A stretch of DNA of 64,000 nucleotides from contig NZ_JAAIKR010000008.1 in assembly GCF_018221465.1 (NCBI RefSeq), positions 92,752 through 156,751 of the forward strand, given 5' to 3'. This document shows, piece by piece, positions 53,950 through 63,505 of the stretch. The position numbers and the translations under genes are program-made. The notes under the pieces are model-generated. The model saw only the letters and a list, made by a program, of their open reading frames with translations, was not told the origin of the DNA and did no database searches. Each line of letters opens with the position of its first letter. Position 1 is the stretch's first letter. Source of the DNA: Shewanella intestini (GTDB lineage: Bacteria; Pseudomonadota; Gammaproteobacteria; Enterobacterales; Shewanellaceae).

Positions 53950-55480
53950 CAACCCAGTTGTATTTGGAGACAAACAGATCTCCATTTCTGAGGTTTGCCA
54001 ATTAGCTCGCCAGCAAAGAACTGCAGCGTTGTCTACCCAAGACGTTTTTGTTAATAAAGTCCAAGCCGGTGTCGATTTTCTTGACGACCTATTAAAGAAT
54101 GACGGTGTCATTTACGGCGTAACCACCGGTTATGGCGACAGCGTTACTGTGTCGATTCCAAGTCATTTAGTGGAAAAACTGCCGTACCAATTAACCCGTT
54201 TCCACGGTTGTGGTTTAGGCGCGCATTTTGACAACCAAGAAGCGCGCGCCATTATTGTGTCACGCTTAGCCTCTTTAAGCCGCGGTATGTCTGGGGTCAG
54301 TTATGAGCTATTAAGCTTATTAACGAGTTTACTTGAACACGACATTTTACCCTTGATCCCAGAAGAAGGTTCAGTGGGAGCGTCGGGCGACTTAACCCCG
54401 TTGTCATACCTTGCGGCGGTATTAATTGGTGAGCGCCAAGTACGTTATAAAGGTCAAGTGATGGACACCTTGACCGCCTTTGAGCAAGCCGGATTAACGC
54501 CAATTACACTGCGCCCCAAAGAAGGGTTAGCGTTAATGAATGGCACCGCAGTAATGACTGCGATTGCTTGTTTAAATTGGCAACGAGCTCAATACCTGTG
54601 TGACTTATCCACCCGCATTACCGCCATGGTCAGTGTGGCAATGCAAGGTAACGCGTTTCACTTTGACGAAGCCTTACATGCAGTAAAACCGCACCAAGGC
54701 CAAGTTTTGTGCGCCGAGCGTTTACGTAGCGACTTAAACTCAGACTTACCACCAAGTAATTCAGACCGCTTACAAGACCGTTATTCATTACGCTGCGCGC
54801 CGCATGTTATTGGTGTATTACAAGACACCTTAGATTGGGCTAAAGGCGTGATTGAAATTGAGCTTAACTCGGCCAATGATAATCCGATTATCGACGGTGA
54901 GAATCGGCGCGTATTACATGGTGGTCATTTTTACGGTGGCCATATCGCCATGGTAATGGACAGCTTAAAAACGGCAGTAGCAAACGTAGCTGACTTACTT
55001 GACCGTCAATTAGCACAATTATGTGACTATAAGTTTAACAATGGCTTACCATATAATTTAAGCGGCGCACCTGCTGATGTGCTGCCAATAAACCATGGCT
55101 TTAAAGCCGTGCAAATTGGCGTGTCATCGTGGACCGCCGAAGCGCTTAAAAACACCATGCCAGCGTCTGTATTTTCACGCTCGACTGAATCGCACAATCA
55201 AGATAAAGTCAGCATGGGGACGATTTCATCGCGCGATTGTCGCCGGGTTTTAGCGTTGTCAGAACAAGTGGCTATTGCCTGTTTATATGCCGCAACCCAA
55301 GCCATTGAGCTGCGTATTAATGCCCAGCAACTGTCAAAGCAAAGCCTGACACCTGCTCTGCTTAATACCATTGACGATGTGCGTGCAGTCTCGCCATTTT
55401 TAAGCGAAGACCGCCCACTTGAAACCGAACTACGTAACGGCTTACGCGCCCTTGCTAATAACTCATGGACGTTCTATTAA
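53936..55480 (+). CDS. Aromatic amino acid ammonia-lyase (HAL/PAL/TAL family)
   Basis: 514 residues. The MIO-forming triad is Ala149-Ser150-Gly151 in SVGASGDLTPLSY; GVTTGYG (61-67) and NSANDNPI are further family signatures. The substrate-selecting pair falls at Phe89-His90 (LTRFHGCG). Histidine lyases have Ser-His there, tyrosine lyases His-Leu and phenylalanine lyases Phe-Leu, so this combination does not copy any of the three. In this setting it most likely converts tyrosine or phenylalanine to a cinnamate-type starter. There is no hut gene nearby, so a histidine-degradation role is unlikely. The stop is directly followed by the thioesterase ATG. Confidence 0.92.
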   Translation: MIQNNNPVVFGDKQISISEVCQLARQQRTAALSTQDVFVNKVQAGVDFLDDLLKNDGVIYGVTTGYGDSVTVSIPSHLVEKLPYQLTRFHGCGLGAHFDNQEARAIIVSRLASLSRGMSGVSYELLSLLTSLLEHDILPLIPEEGSVGASGDLTPLSYLAAVLIGERQVRYKGQVMDTLTAFEQAGLTPITLRPKEGLALMNGTAVMTAIACLNWQRAQYLCDLSTRITAMVSVAMQGNAFHFDEALHAVKPHQGQVLCAERLRSDLNSDLPPSNSDRLQDRYSLRCAPHVIGVLQDTLDWAKGVIEIELNSANDNPIIDGENRRVLHGGHFYGGHIAMVMDSLKTAVANVADLLDRQLAQLCDYKFNNGLPYNLSGAPADVLPINHGFKAVQIGVSSWTAEALKNTMPASVFSRSTESHNQDKVSMGTISSRDCRRVLALSEQVAIACLYAATQAIELRINAQQLSKQSLTPALLNTIDDVRAVSPFLSEDRPLETELRNGLRALANNSWTFY

Positions 55481-55900
55481 ATGAAACTAACCGCCGAAGC
55501 AGAGCTTTCTGTTCCCTTTCAAGACTGCGATCCAATGCAAATTGTTTGGCATGGTAACTATTTTCGTTACCTTGAAGAAGGCCGTCAGGCTTTATTGAGT
55601 AAGCTCGACTTCGGTTATAACGTCATGAAAGCCGAAGGCTTTGCTTATCCGGTTATTGATACGCGCATGAAGTACGTCAGTGCAGCGCGTTTTCAAGATA
55701 AACTAAGGGTGATTGCCAGCTTAGAAGAGTGGGAAAACCGCCTAAAAATAAGTTATCGGATAATCCGGATCAGTGACGGCAAAACCTGTATAAAGGCTTA
55801 TACCACTCACTGCGCAGTAGGTATTGAAGACGGTGAAATGCGATTCGCCTCGCCAAATTGCTTATTAGAGCGAGTCAATAAATGTCTAAATCAATGCTAA
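55481..55900 (+). CDS. 4-hydroxybenzoyl-CoA-thioesterase-family protein
   Basis: 139 residues, hotdog fold. QDCDPMQIVWHGNYFRYLEE is the family signature with the catalytic Asp (DPMQIVWHGNY). It probably releases or proofreads acyl chains on the carrier protein. It begins right after the lyase stop codon and overlaps the next gene by 19 bases. Confidence 0.93.
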   Translation: MKLTAEAELSVPFQDCDPMQIVWHGNYFRYLEEGRQALLSKLDFGYNVMKAEGFAYPVIDTRMKYVSAARFQDKLRVIASLEEWENRLKISYRIIRISDGKTCIKAYTTHCAVGIEDGEMRFASPNCLLERVNKCLNQC

Positions 55901-56538
55901 AAGCAACCTTAATTAGCCTAATGGCAATACTGAATATTGCCTTAGTACAACTAAGCTGGGCTAACAGCGTGCCTGCAGCGCCGGTGCAAAAACCAACGTT
56001 TGACATTAATGTGTTAGCGCAATTATTTGCCCATACCACCCGCGGCCACGGCAGTTACCAACAGCAAAAGAAAATGTCGGTTTTAACCCTGCCATTAGCT
56101 TCCCAAGGCGTGTATTACGTTGAGCCGGGCAACACCATTGTGTGGCAGCAACAACAGCCTTTTGCGCAAACGACTTTGATTAAAGATGGCGCACTGAGCC
56201 AATTTATCAATGGCGAATTACAACCCAACACTAAAGCGGCCGGCGGACAGGCCGCGTCGCAAATGATCATGGCGTTATTTTCTGGCCAATGGCAATCATT
56301 AAGCCAAGACTTTAGCGTTAACCTAACGGGCAACGCCGCGCAGTGGCAGATCAAACTAACGCCAAAATCAGGGCCGATGGCAAAGGTATTTAGTGCCATT
56401 AACTTGCAAGGCCAACAGCAGGTCATTAACCACATTAGCCTAACTGAGCACAGCGGTGACAATACTCAAATTACCTTACTGCCCGCCAATGACAGCCCAA
56501 TACCCACATCCATTAGCCGAGTGCTAAACCATGGCTAA
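55882..56538 (+). CDS. LolA-like periplasmic lipid carrier
   Basis: 218 residues. A signal peptide ends near SWA (residue 27). The mature part has the half-barrel pattern of LolA (HTTRGHGSYQQQKKMSVL, then GVYYVEPGNTIVWQQQQP). It would ferry the aryl-polyene lipid across the periplasm. It is encoded directly before an MMPL transporter and near a DUF3261 lipoprotein, a trio that makes a dedicated export route. No lipobox is present. Confidence 0.9.
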   Translation: MSKSMLKATLISLMAILNIALVQLSWANSVPAAPVQKPTFDINVLAQLFAHTTRGHGSYQQQKKMSVLTLPLASQGVYYVEPGNTIVWQQQQPFAQTTLIKDGALSQFINGELQPNTKAAGGQAASQMIMALFSGQWQSLSQDFSVNLTGNAAQWQIKLTPKSGPMAKVFSAINLQGQQQVINHISLTEHSGDNTQITLLPANDSPIPTSISRVLNHG

Positions 56539-58948
56539 GCCTGAGCCGCACGCCCAAAAAACGGATTTTAACCAACAACATAAGCTATCGCGTCATAAAA
56601 AATTGGCGTGGTTATGGCTATGTTGTCAGTTGACCTTAGTGGCATTTTTAACCTTCAACATGGTCAATGGTCTGCGGCCACAAAATAATTTTTTAGCCCT
56701 GCTACCTGTCGATGAACAACGCCCTTGGGTGCAAGACACCATAGAAGCGGCCGCATCGAGCCTTGAGCGACGTTTAGTGTTTATTATTGGCGCAGACGAT
56801 AAAGCCCAAGCACAACAAGCGGCGCAAAAATGGCAACAGACATTAACAAATATCGACAATATTGAAGTGTTGTCACCTCAGGCCAGCCAACAAGCTTATT
56901 ACCAACAGTTATTTCCATATCGCTATGAATTACTCGACTCACAAGCCACTAAATGGCTTAGCCAGCAACAAGCAGACAAAGTGACCCAGCGCGCCATGGC
57001 GCAAATTTATAACCCCTTTGCTGGCGTCAGCGCCGGCGAGTTAAAGCAAGACCCTTGGTTGCTGTTTCGTCATTACATGCAGCAACGCTTTGCTGATAAT
57101 CGCTTTGACTTACAAAATGGTTTGTTGCATACCCAGCATGAACATAAAGACTATTTTTTAATTCAAGCAAAGTTAACCAGCGGCGCTTATGCGCGTAAAT
57201 CGCAGCAGGTGGTCAACGACATTAATCGTCAAGCCAGCTTGCTTGAACAAACTGACAAGGTTGAAGTATTACGCCAAGGCGTGGCGTTTTATGTGACCGC
57301 TGCAGCCACCAGCGCCCGCAACGAAATAAGCCTAATTGGCGGCGGCTCATTACTTGGGATCATCGCCCTTATCATCCTCACCTTTAAAAGCATTCGGCCG
57401 TTATTATTGTGCTTATTGTCCATCAGCCTTGGGGTGATTAGCGCTGCCAGTGCCACTATTTTATTTTTTGGCGGTATTCACAGCTTTACCTTGGTGATTG
57501 GTGCGAGCTTAATTGGGGTATCAGTTGATTATGCGTTTCATTATTTGTCTTATCGCGCCTGTTGTAACAACCGCTGGGACAGCATAAAAGCCGCAGCGCA
57601 CTTACGCCCTGTGTTAGTACTTGGGCTCGCATCAAGCGTGCTGGCTTACGGCGCATTATTAGGGGCGCAATTTCCCGGATTAAATCAAGTCGCGGTATTT
57701 TCAAGTGCAGGCTTAATTGCAAGCTTGCTTAGCGTACTGCTGTTTTACCCTTTACTAACCAAAACAACAGCGCGCCATCAACCCATCCCGCTTGCCAATG
57801 GTTTATTAGCGGCAATAAAGGGGTATCAACAAAGCCACTTGGGCAAAATGGTGTTAACGACATTACTGTTACTAAGTGCGCTAGGCATTAGCCAACTTCA
57901 CTTTGACGATGACGTGCGCTTATTACAAAGTGCACCCGCTTGGTTAAAGCATCAAGAAGCACAAATTTCAACATTAACAGGGGTAAGCCAGTCACAGCAA
58001 TGGATGGTACTCACAGGCCATGATCAAGCTCAACTTCGCGAAGCTGAGCAAACACTTTCCCGTCAGTTACAACCTTTGGTAGAACGCGGCGTCATAAGTG
58101 GCTTTAGCGGGGTATTTCAACTGCTGCCTGCCAACTCAAACCTGAAACACAACTATCAGCAAGTGGCCAAGTTAGTCGATAATCAAGCTCAAGTATTGCA
58201 GCAAAACCTAGGGTTAACCGCGCGGCCACAACTGCCCGCATTTACACCGTTAAATTGGGATAAACTTAAACAGCTTGCGCCGCATATGCCTTACTTATGG
58301 GGCACTTTAGCCGATGGCGAAGCCTACTCAGTTATTATGCTAACCGGCGTCACCGATACAACACCATTAATGGCGCTGCAAACACTTCGCCCCCAAGGTA
58401 TTAATCATGCAAACAGTGCAAACAGTGCAAACCAAGCTGACAATCCTTCTCCACTGCGGATAACCTATGTGTCACGCGCAGATGAAATAAGCCAGCTACT
58501 TGGGGATTATCGCAGTGATACCTTAACCATGTTACTGATAGCTTACGTGGTAGTATTTATTGGCTTAGCCTTAAAATACAGCGCTTGGGACAGCTTGTTG
58601 TTGTTAGCATCGCCCCTATTAGCCAGCTTATTTGCGATTGCCTTACCGGGGCTATTTGGCATTGAGGCCAATGTATTTAACGTCATCGCCCTGCTGCTTA
58701 TTTTTGGCATTGGCATCGATTACAGTTTATTTTTACGCTTTCATCTTGGCCAAGCTCATGCTGCACTGGCGGTATTACTGGCAGGATTAACTACCCTATT
58801 GTCATTTGGACTCATGGCCGTTTCAACCAACCACGGTATTGCCAGTTTTGGGTTAACAATTGCAGGTGGTATCTTGGCGTCATGGCTACTGGCACCGTTA
58901 TTTTCAACCTATAAAAATCCATTACAAGGCCAACAAGGTGAAAGCTGA
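56531..58948 (+). CDS. MMPL/RND-type lipid exporter
   Basis: 805 residues with about twelve membrane helices: one near residue 25-45, a cluster at ~245-400, one at ~425-445 and a second cluster at ~640-790. Two large periplasmic loops lie between. The conserved GASLIGVSVDYAFHYLSYR (first half) and FGIGIDYSLFLRFHLG (second half) carry the Asp residues of the proton relay seen in MMPL proteins (COG4258). It would extract the finished lipid from the inner membrane and pass it to the LolA-like carrier. Confidence 0.95.
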   Translation: MAKPEPHAQKTDFNQQHKLSRHKKLAWLWLCCQLTLVAFLTFNMVNGLRPQNNFLALLPVDEQRPWVQDTIEAAASSLERRLVFIIGADDKAQAQQAAQKWQQTLTNIDNIEVLSPQASQQAYYQQLFPYRYELLDSQATKWLSQQQADKVTQRAMAQIYNPFAGVSAGELKQDPWLLFRHYMQQRFADNRFDLQNGLLHTQHEHKDYFLIQAKLTSGAYARKSQQVVNDINRQASLLEQTDKVEVLRQGVAFYVTAAATSARNEISLIGGGSLLGIIALIILTFKSIRPLLLCLLSISLGVISAASATILFFGGIHSFTLVIGASLIGVSVDYAFHYLSYRACCNNRWDSIKAAAHLRPVLVLGLASSVLAYGALLGAQFPGLNQVAVFSSAGLIASLLSVLLFYPLLTKTTARHQPIPLANGLLAAIKGYQQSHLGKMVLTTLLLLSALGISQLHFDDDVRLLQSAPAWLKHQEAQISTLTGVSQSQQWMVLTGHDQAQLREAEQTLSRQLQPLVERGVISGFSGVFQLLPANSNLKHNYQQVAKLVDNQAQVLQQNLGLTARPQLPAFTPLNWDKLKQLAPHMPYLWGTLADGEAYSVIMLTGVTDTTPLMALQTLRPQGINHANSANSANQADNPSPLRITYVSRADEISQLLGDYRSDTLTMLLIAYVVVFIGLALKYSAWDSLLLLASPLLASLFAIALPGLFGIEANVFNVIALLLIFGIGIDYSLFLRFHLGQAHAALAVLLAGLTTLLSFGLMAVSTNHGIASFGLTIAGGILASWLLAPLFSTYKNPLQGQQGES

Positions 58949-58991
58949 TTTAGCCCTCCCCCTATGGGCACAAACAACGCATATTTTAACT

Positions 58992-59606
58992 ATGCTGACC
59001 ATCATAATGCGCAAATGCAAGCAACTTAAGCACGCAGGTTTGGTTGTCGTTACCCTAGTATTGTCATTAAGTTTACCCGGCTGCGCATTACTGCGCCCTA
59101 TGGTAATGCCTACATCACCACAAGACAGCTGGCCAACACCGAGTGAGCTTGGTTACTCACTTCAGGCCCAGCAAGTGTTAGGATTAACTTACCAAGGCCA
59201 AACCCATAAAATGTCCGTTGCCCTTGAAGTGTCGGCACAAAAAATGACCTTAGTAGCGATTTCAGCCGTTGGTGTCCCTATTGCCATTATTAACTGGGAC
59301 GGCGAGCATTTAGACAAACAAAGCCCTACAGGAATGGATCTTAATGCCATCCCATTTGAGCTGATTATGGATACCATTTTTTACGCATATTGGCCGCAGC
59401 CAAGTTTGGCCGATATGCTCAAGCAACAACAATGGACAATGACCGCCACGGCGCAACAACGCAGCTTGTATAATCATCAACAACAAAGCCAAATTGATAT
59501 TAGGTTTAACCAATACCAGCGCCCCAATGGCAGCATAGCCATCACGGACTATCGCACCGGACTTGATATCGCGTTAACGACGATACAATGGATAACAACA
59601 AAATGA
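58992..59606 (+). CDS. DUF3261-like outer-membrane lipoprotein
   Basis: About 204 residues from the ATG at 58992. The open frame begins at 58860 inside the transporter gene, but that part has no signal sequence. Signal segment with lipobox LPGC (Cys at residue 33). The mature part (TYQGQTHKMSVALEVSAQKMTLVAISAVGVPIAIINWDG) is the DUF3261 pattern found in aryl-polyene clusters. It may receive the lipid at the outer membrane in the manner of LolB. The stop overlaps the ketosynthase start (ATGA). Confidence 0.85.
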   Translation: MLTIIMRKCKQLKHAGLVVVTLVLSLSLPGCALLRPMVMPTSPQDSWPTPSELGYSLQAQQVLGLTYQGQTHKMSVALEVSAQKMTLVAISAVGVPIAIINWDGEHLDKQSPTGMDLNAIPFELIMDTIFYAYWPQPSLADMLKQQQWTMTATAQQRSLYNHQQQSQIDIRFNQYQRPNGSIAITDYRTGLDIALTTIQWITTK

Positions 59607-60781
59607 CCGCTACTTTTATCCACGCAATTGGCGCAATTAGCGCCTTAGGTTGTGGAAAACAAGCCACGATGGCGAACTTACAACAAGGGCAATCGCCAGG
59701 ATTAACGGTGTACGATAAAGCGCTTTATTCAGGGCGCAGCACTTATGTGGGTAAAGTGATTGACCCATTAGTGAACTTACCGCAAGCGCTAGAAGATGCC
59801 AGCAATCGCAATAACCTCATTGCAGCCACCGCCTATGAGCAAATAAAGCCTGTGGTTGAGCAATATAAACAAACCATTGCAGCTAACCGCATTGGGGTGA
59901 TCATTGGCACCAGCACCACCGCAATTGTTGAAGGCGAAAAGTCCATTAAACATATGCACCAACATGGTCAATTGCCCGATGACTTTAGGTTTGAACATCA
60001 AGACATTGCCGACCCAGCGTTATTTATTGCCCGTTTAGCCCAAGTTAGCGGCATAACCTATAGCTTGTCGACAGCATGTTCATCGTCAAACCGTGCTTTT
60101 ATTAGCGCCCAAAGCCTATTAGATGCCGATTTGTGTGACGTGGTTATTTGCGGCGGCGTCGACAGTTTATGTGACTTAACCGTCAATGGTTTTGACTCTT
60201 TAGAACAAGTTGCGGCGAGCCCAAGCAGGCCATTTGATCAGCATCGCAGCGGCATTAATATCGGCGAGGCCGCCGCACTATTTGTGTTATCTCGTGCCCC
60301 CAGTGCAATTAAGCTAACCGGTTGGGGCGAGTCAGGTGAAGGCCATCATATATCAGCGCCAATACCTTGTGGTACTGGCGCGAAACAAGCCATGGAACAA
60401 GCATTAAGCCGCGCCAACATTGTGCCAACTGACATTGGTTATATTAATGCTCACGGCACAGCAACGCAGTTAAATGACGCCATGGAATCGATTGCCATTG
60501 CCGAGCTATTTGGCAGCCAAGTACCAGTGAGTTCCACCAAAGCATTAACAGGCCACTGCCTTGGCGCAGCGGGCGCAATAGAAGCTGCAATTTGCTGCTG
60601 GGCTTTGCAACAACAGCAACTGCCACCACAATGGCCACAAGACTTTACGGCTGCCGATAATGTTAGCGCGCTCAACTTTAGCGCCAACAAAGGACAATTA
60701 TTGACGCCAAGAGTATTATCCAATAGCTTTGCCTTTGGCGGTAACAACGCATCCTTAGTTTTTGAGTTACACGAGCAATAA
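59603..60781 (+). CDS. Beta-ketoacyl-ACP synthase (FabF-type) A
   Basis: 392 residues from the ATG at 59603, which overlaps the previous stop (ATGA); an upstream ATG at 59588 is less likely. The active-site Cys is in STACSSSNRAF (Cys159), and the two His are in INAHGTATQLND and LTGHCLGAAGAIE. The Cys-His-His triad is thus complete. It should catalyse condensations in polyene elongation. With the KS at the end of the operon it gives two full ketosynthases, plus the truncated KS-like protein at the start. Pairing among them is not visible from sequence. Confidence 0.95.
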   Translation: MTATFIHAIGAISALGCGKQATMANLQQGQSPGLTVYDKALYSGRSTYVGKVIDPLVNLPQALEDASNRNNLIAATAYEQIKPVVEQYKQTIAANRIGVIIGTSTTAIVEGEKSIKHMHQHGQLPDDFRFEHQDIADPALFIARLAQVSGITYSLSTACSSSNRAFISAQSLLDADLCDVVICGGVDSLCDLTVNGFDSLEQVAASPSRPFDQHRSGINIGEAAALFVLSRAPSAIKLTGWGESGEGHHISAPIPCGTGAKQAMEQALSRANIVPTDIGYINAHGTATQLNDAMESIAIAELFGSQVPVSSTKALTGHCLGAAGAIEAAICCWALQQQQLPPQWPQDFTAADNVSALNFSANKGQLLTPRVLSNSFAFGGNNASLVFELHEQ

Positions 60782-60782
60782 T

Positions 60783-61253
60783 ATGACCAGCACCAAGCCA
60801 ACATTTCCAAGTATTGAAACACTCCTCCCCCACAAAGCCCCCATGCTGCTTATTGATAGAGTGGTATGGGCAAACAACGACGCCATTGGTTGTGAGGTTA
60901 TCATCAAGCCAAGTTGCGTGTTTTATGATGAAAAAATTAATGGCATTGCATCGCATGTTGGCATTGAATATATGGCGCAAACCATTGGCGCACTCGCAGG
61001 CTTAAAAGCCCACAATAACAATCAGCCACCGCCAATTGGTTTTTTACTGGGGGGCCGCGCATATAAAGACAGTGGTCAAGTATTTACTGTCGGCCAAACG
61101 TTGCAAGTTAGTGCCACGTTGGCCATGAGTGATGAAACCATGGGCGTTTACCAAGCAAAAATTGAAGTAAACGGCGAACAAATAGCCAGCAGCCAAATTA
61201 ATGCTTATGTCCCTAGCGCAGCGGTTTTAGCTCAGTTAACTGCGGCAAAATAA
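60783..61253 (+). CDS. Hotdog dehydratase-like protein (ApeP type)
   Basis: 156 residues from the ATG at 60783, one base after the ketosynthase stop; the frame extends to a TTG at 60762. The first part IETLLPHKAPMLLIDRV is the dehydratase-like opening, and GIEYMAQTIGALAG is the hotdog central helix. The usual FabZ catalytic His-Gly pair is missing, though a Glu in this helix (GIEYMAQ) is in the right place. It probably supports or completes the FabZ-like protein encoded at 51.9 kb. Confidence 0.9.
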   Translation: MTSTKPTFPSIETLLPHKAPMLLIDRVVWANNDAIGCEVIIKPSCVFYDEKINGIASHVGIEYMAQTIGALAGLKAHNNNQPPPIGFLLGGRAYKDSGQVFTVGQTLQVSATLAMSDETMGVYQAKIEVNGEQIASSQINAYVPSAAVLAQLTAAK

Positions 61254-61273
61254 ACAAATTTAAAGGTATGAAA

Positions 61274-62002
61274 ATGAAGCAAGTACTCGTAACCGGAGCC
61301 AGTAAAGGCATTGGTAAAGCCATTGCGATAGCACTGGGAAAAGCAGGTTTTGAGGTAGCCGTACATTATGGCCATGATAAACAAGGTGCATTAGATACGC
61401 TTGCGCAAATTGAATCCGATTCAGGCAAGGGGCGCATTGTAAGTTTTGATATTGCTAATCGCGAACAATGCAAAGCCGAAATAGACCAAGACATTACTAA
61501 ACATGGCGCTTACTTTGGCGTGATAATTAACGCAGGCATTACCCGAGACACCGCTTTTCCATCAATGATCGGCGAAGATTGGGATCAAGTGATCCATACT
61601 AACCTTGATGGCTTTTATAATGTCGTGCATCCAACCGTGATGCCAATGGTTGGCCTGCGTGAAGGCCGTATTGTGACAATTTCATCATTATCTGGCCAAG
61701 TAGGTAATCGTGGTCAAGTGAACTATTCAGCCTCAAAAGCAGGCTTAATTGGTGCAACGAAAGCCTTGGCGGCAGAGTTAGGCAATAAACGTCGCGCCAT
61801 TACCGTTAACTGCGTGGCACCAGGACTCATTGACACCGGCATGGTAGAAGAGCACGTAAAAGAACATGTTTTGCCGGCGGTGCCATTAAAACGCATGGGA
61901 AAACCAGAAGAAGTAGCAGGTTTAGTCGCCTTTTTACTCAGTCCATCAGCGGCTTATATTAACCGCCAAGTCATTGGCGTAAATGGAGGATTACACGGAT
62001 GA
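61274..62002 (+). CDS. 3-oxoacyl-ACP reductase (FabG-type)
   Basis: 242 residues from the ATG at 61274, with AAAGG suitably upstream; an ATG six bases earlier is too close to it. The nucleotide-binding TGASKGIGKA and the catalytic YSASKAG with upstream ISSLSG are complete, as is the NAG motif (INAGITRD). It reduces the 3-oxo intermediate with NADPH in each elongation cycle. The stop overlaps the next start (ATGA). Confidence 0.95.
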   Translation: MKQVLVTGASKGIGKAIAIALGKAGFEVAVHYGHDKQGALDTLAQIESDSGKGRIVSFDIANREQCKAEIDQDITKHGAYFGVIINAGITRDTAFPSMIGEDWDQVIHTNLDGFYNVVHPTVMPMVGLREGRIVTISSLSGQVGNRGQVNYSASKAGLIGATKALAAELGNKRRAITVNCVAPGLIDTGMVEEHVKEHVLPAVPLKRMGKPEEVAGLVAFLLSPSAAYINRQVIGVNGGLHG

Positions 62003-63225
62003 CTAAACGTGTTGTTGTAACCGGTATGGCAGGCATTACAGCCTTAGGTGATAACTTATCCACCGTCATAGCCGCGTTAAAACAAGGGCAAAATGCGGTT
62101 GTCAAAATGGACGACTGGCAAAAATATGATGGCTTAAAAGTCAATCTAGCGGCACCCATTACTGATTTCAAGTTACCTGCCCATTACACCCGTAAACGTA
62201 TCCGCTCAATGAGCCGCGTGTCGCATTTATCAACCCGCGCGACAGAGCTTGCCTTAACAGAAGCAGGGCTAATTGATTCAGACATACTCACCAACGGCCA
62301 AATGGGCATTGCCTACGGCAGTTGCTCAGGTAGTACAACTGCGGGCAATGCCTTTACCACGTTACTAAAAGATCACAGCACCCGCGAAATGAATGCCAAT
62401 ACCTACGTTGCCATGATGTCGCACACCACCGCCGTTAATACTGGATTATTTTTTGGGATCCGCGGCCGGGTGATTCCGACCTCAAGCGCTTGTACATCAG
62501 GTTCGCAAGGCATTGGTTACGCGTACGAAGCCATTAAATACGGGCAACAGCAAGCCATGGTTGCCGGCGGCGCAGAAGAGCTATGCCCTACCCAATCGGC
62601 GGTGTTTGACACCTTATTTGCCGCCAGTACCCGTAACGACACCCCTAAAATGACGCCGCGCCCTTATGATAAAGATCGCGACGGCTTAATCATTGGCGAA
62701 GGCGCAGGATCATTAATTTTAGAAGATGCCGACCTTGCTCATGCTCGCGGCGCAAAACCTATCGCTGAAATCGTGGGTTTTGCCACTAACTGCGACGCAG
62801 CCCATGTGACTCAACCCCGCGCTGAAACCATGCAAATTTGTATGCAAATGGCATTAAAAAATGCTGGCTTACAACCTGAACAAATTGGTTATGTAAATGG
62901 TCACGGCACCGCCACTGAACTCGGTGACATTGCAGAAACCACCGCCACCCACGCGGTATTTGGCAATCAACAACCTATTTCAAGTTTAAAAAGTTACTTT
63001 GGCCACACCTTAGGCGCTTGCGGTGCAACCGAAGCATGGCTAGCCATTGAAATGATGCGCAGCAACTGGTTTGCTCCCACCATCAATCTTGACAATATTG
63101 ACCCACGTTGCGCCGAGCTAGACTACATAACAGGTCAAGGAAAACAAATGTCATGCGAGTACATCATGAGTAATAACTTCGCCTTTGGCGGCATTAACAC
63201 CTCATTGATTTTTAAGATTTTGTAA
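61999..63225 (+). CDS. Beta-ketoacyl-ACP synthase (FabF-type) B
   Basis: 408 residues. The active-site Cys165 is in TSSACTSGSQG; the His residues are in NGHGTATELGD and YFGHTLGACGATEA. It is the final gene of the operon. Aryl-polyene clusters usually have more than one ketosynthase with different roles (initiation, elongation, chain-length factor); which this is cannot be told from the sequence alone. The gene ends 280 bases before the repeated sequence. Confidence 0.95.
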   Translation: MTKRVVVTGMAGITALGDNLSTVIAALKQGQNAVVKMDDWQKYDGLKVNLAAPITDFKLPAHYTRKRIRSMSRVSHLSTRATELALTEAGLIDSDILTNGQMGIAYGSCSGSTTAGNAFTTLLKDHSTREMNANTYVAMMSHTTAVNTGLFFGIRGRVIPTSSACTSGSQGIGYAYEAIKYGQQQAMVAGGAEELCPTQSAVFDTLFAASTRNDTPKMTPRPYDKDRDGLIIGEGAGSLILEDADLAHARGAKPIAEIVGFATNCDAAHVTQPRAETMQICMQMALKNAGLQPEQIGYVNGHGTATELGDIAETTATHAVFGNQQPISSLKSYFGHTLGACGATEAWLAIEMMRSNWFAPTINLDNIDPRCAELDYITGQGKQMSCEYIMSNNFAFGGINTSLIFKIL

Positions 63226-63338
63226 TTGTAGATGCCGTATTTTTTGGCGATAAAACAAGTAGCTATTGACTTAATCCCATAAAAGGCAAATGCATATAGC
63301 ATGAAATGAACCTATAAGTATGGTTGGCATAATATAAA
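63226..63338. other. Gap after the aryl-polyene operon
   Basis: No gene. GCCGTATTTTTTGGC (63234-63248) is a weak terminator candidate just after the last stop. Confidence 0.4.
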
Positions 63339-63487
63339 AGGTATGGTTATGCCAGCTATGCCCTTATCCACAAGGAGGACAAAAAGGTAATAGGTTTCTG
63401 TGGTGTGAAATATGAGTCGGAACTTGGTTGCCCAGACATAGGTTATCGTATGTTACCTAAGTACTGGCGACAGAGGCTAGTTAAAAC
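63339..63487 (+). pseudogene. GNAT acetyltransferase fragment
   Basis: An in-frame stretch reads RYGYASYALIHKEDKKVIGF, then CGVKYESELGCPDIGYRMLP and KYWRQRLVKT. This is the central part of a GNAT acetyltransferase up to the acetyl-CoA-binding region, where the expected WGQG-type motif is WRQR. There is no proper start, and the frame runs straight into the tandem repeat. The 3' half of the gene is replaced by the repeat. Confidence 0.75.
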
Positions 63488-63505
63488 AAATGCGCTGACT
63501 CATAA

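Noticed and set aside
53936-55480. Histidine ammonia-lyase of histidine catabolism
   Set aside because: No hutU, hutI or hutG neighbours, and the selectivity pair is not the Ser-His of histidine lyases; the aryl-polyene setting fits better.
58860-58991. Longer start for the DUF3261 lipoprotein
   Set aside because: The extension lies mostly inside the transporter gene and would bury the signal peptide.
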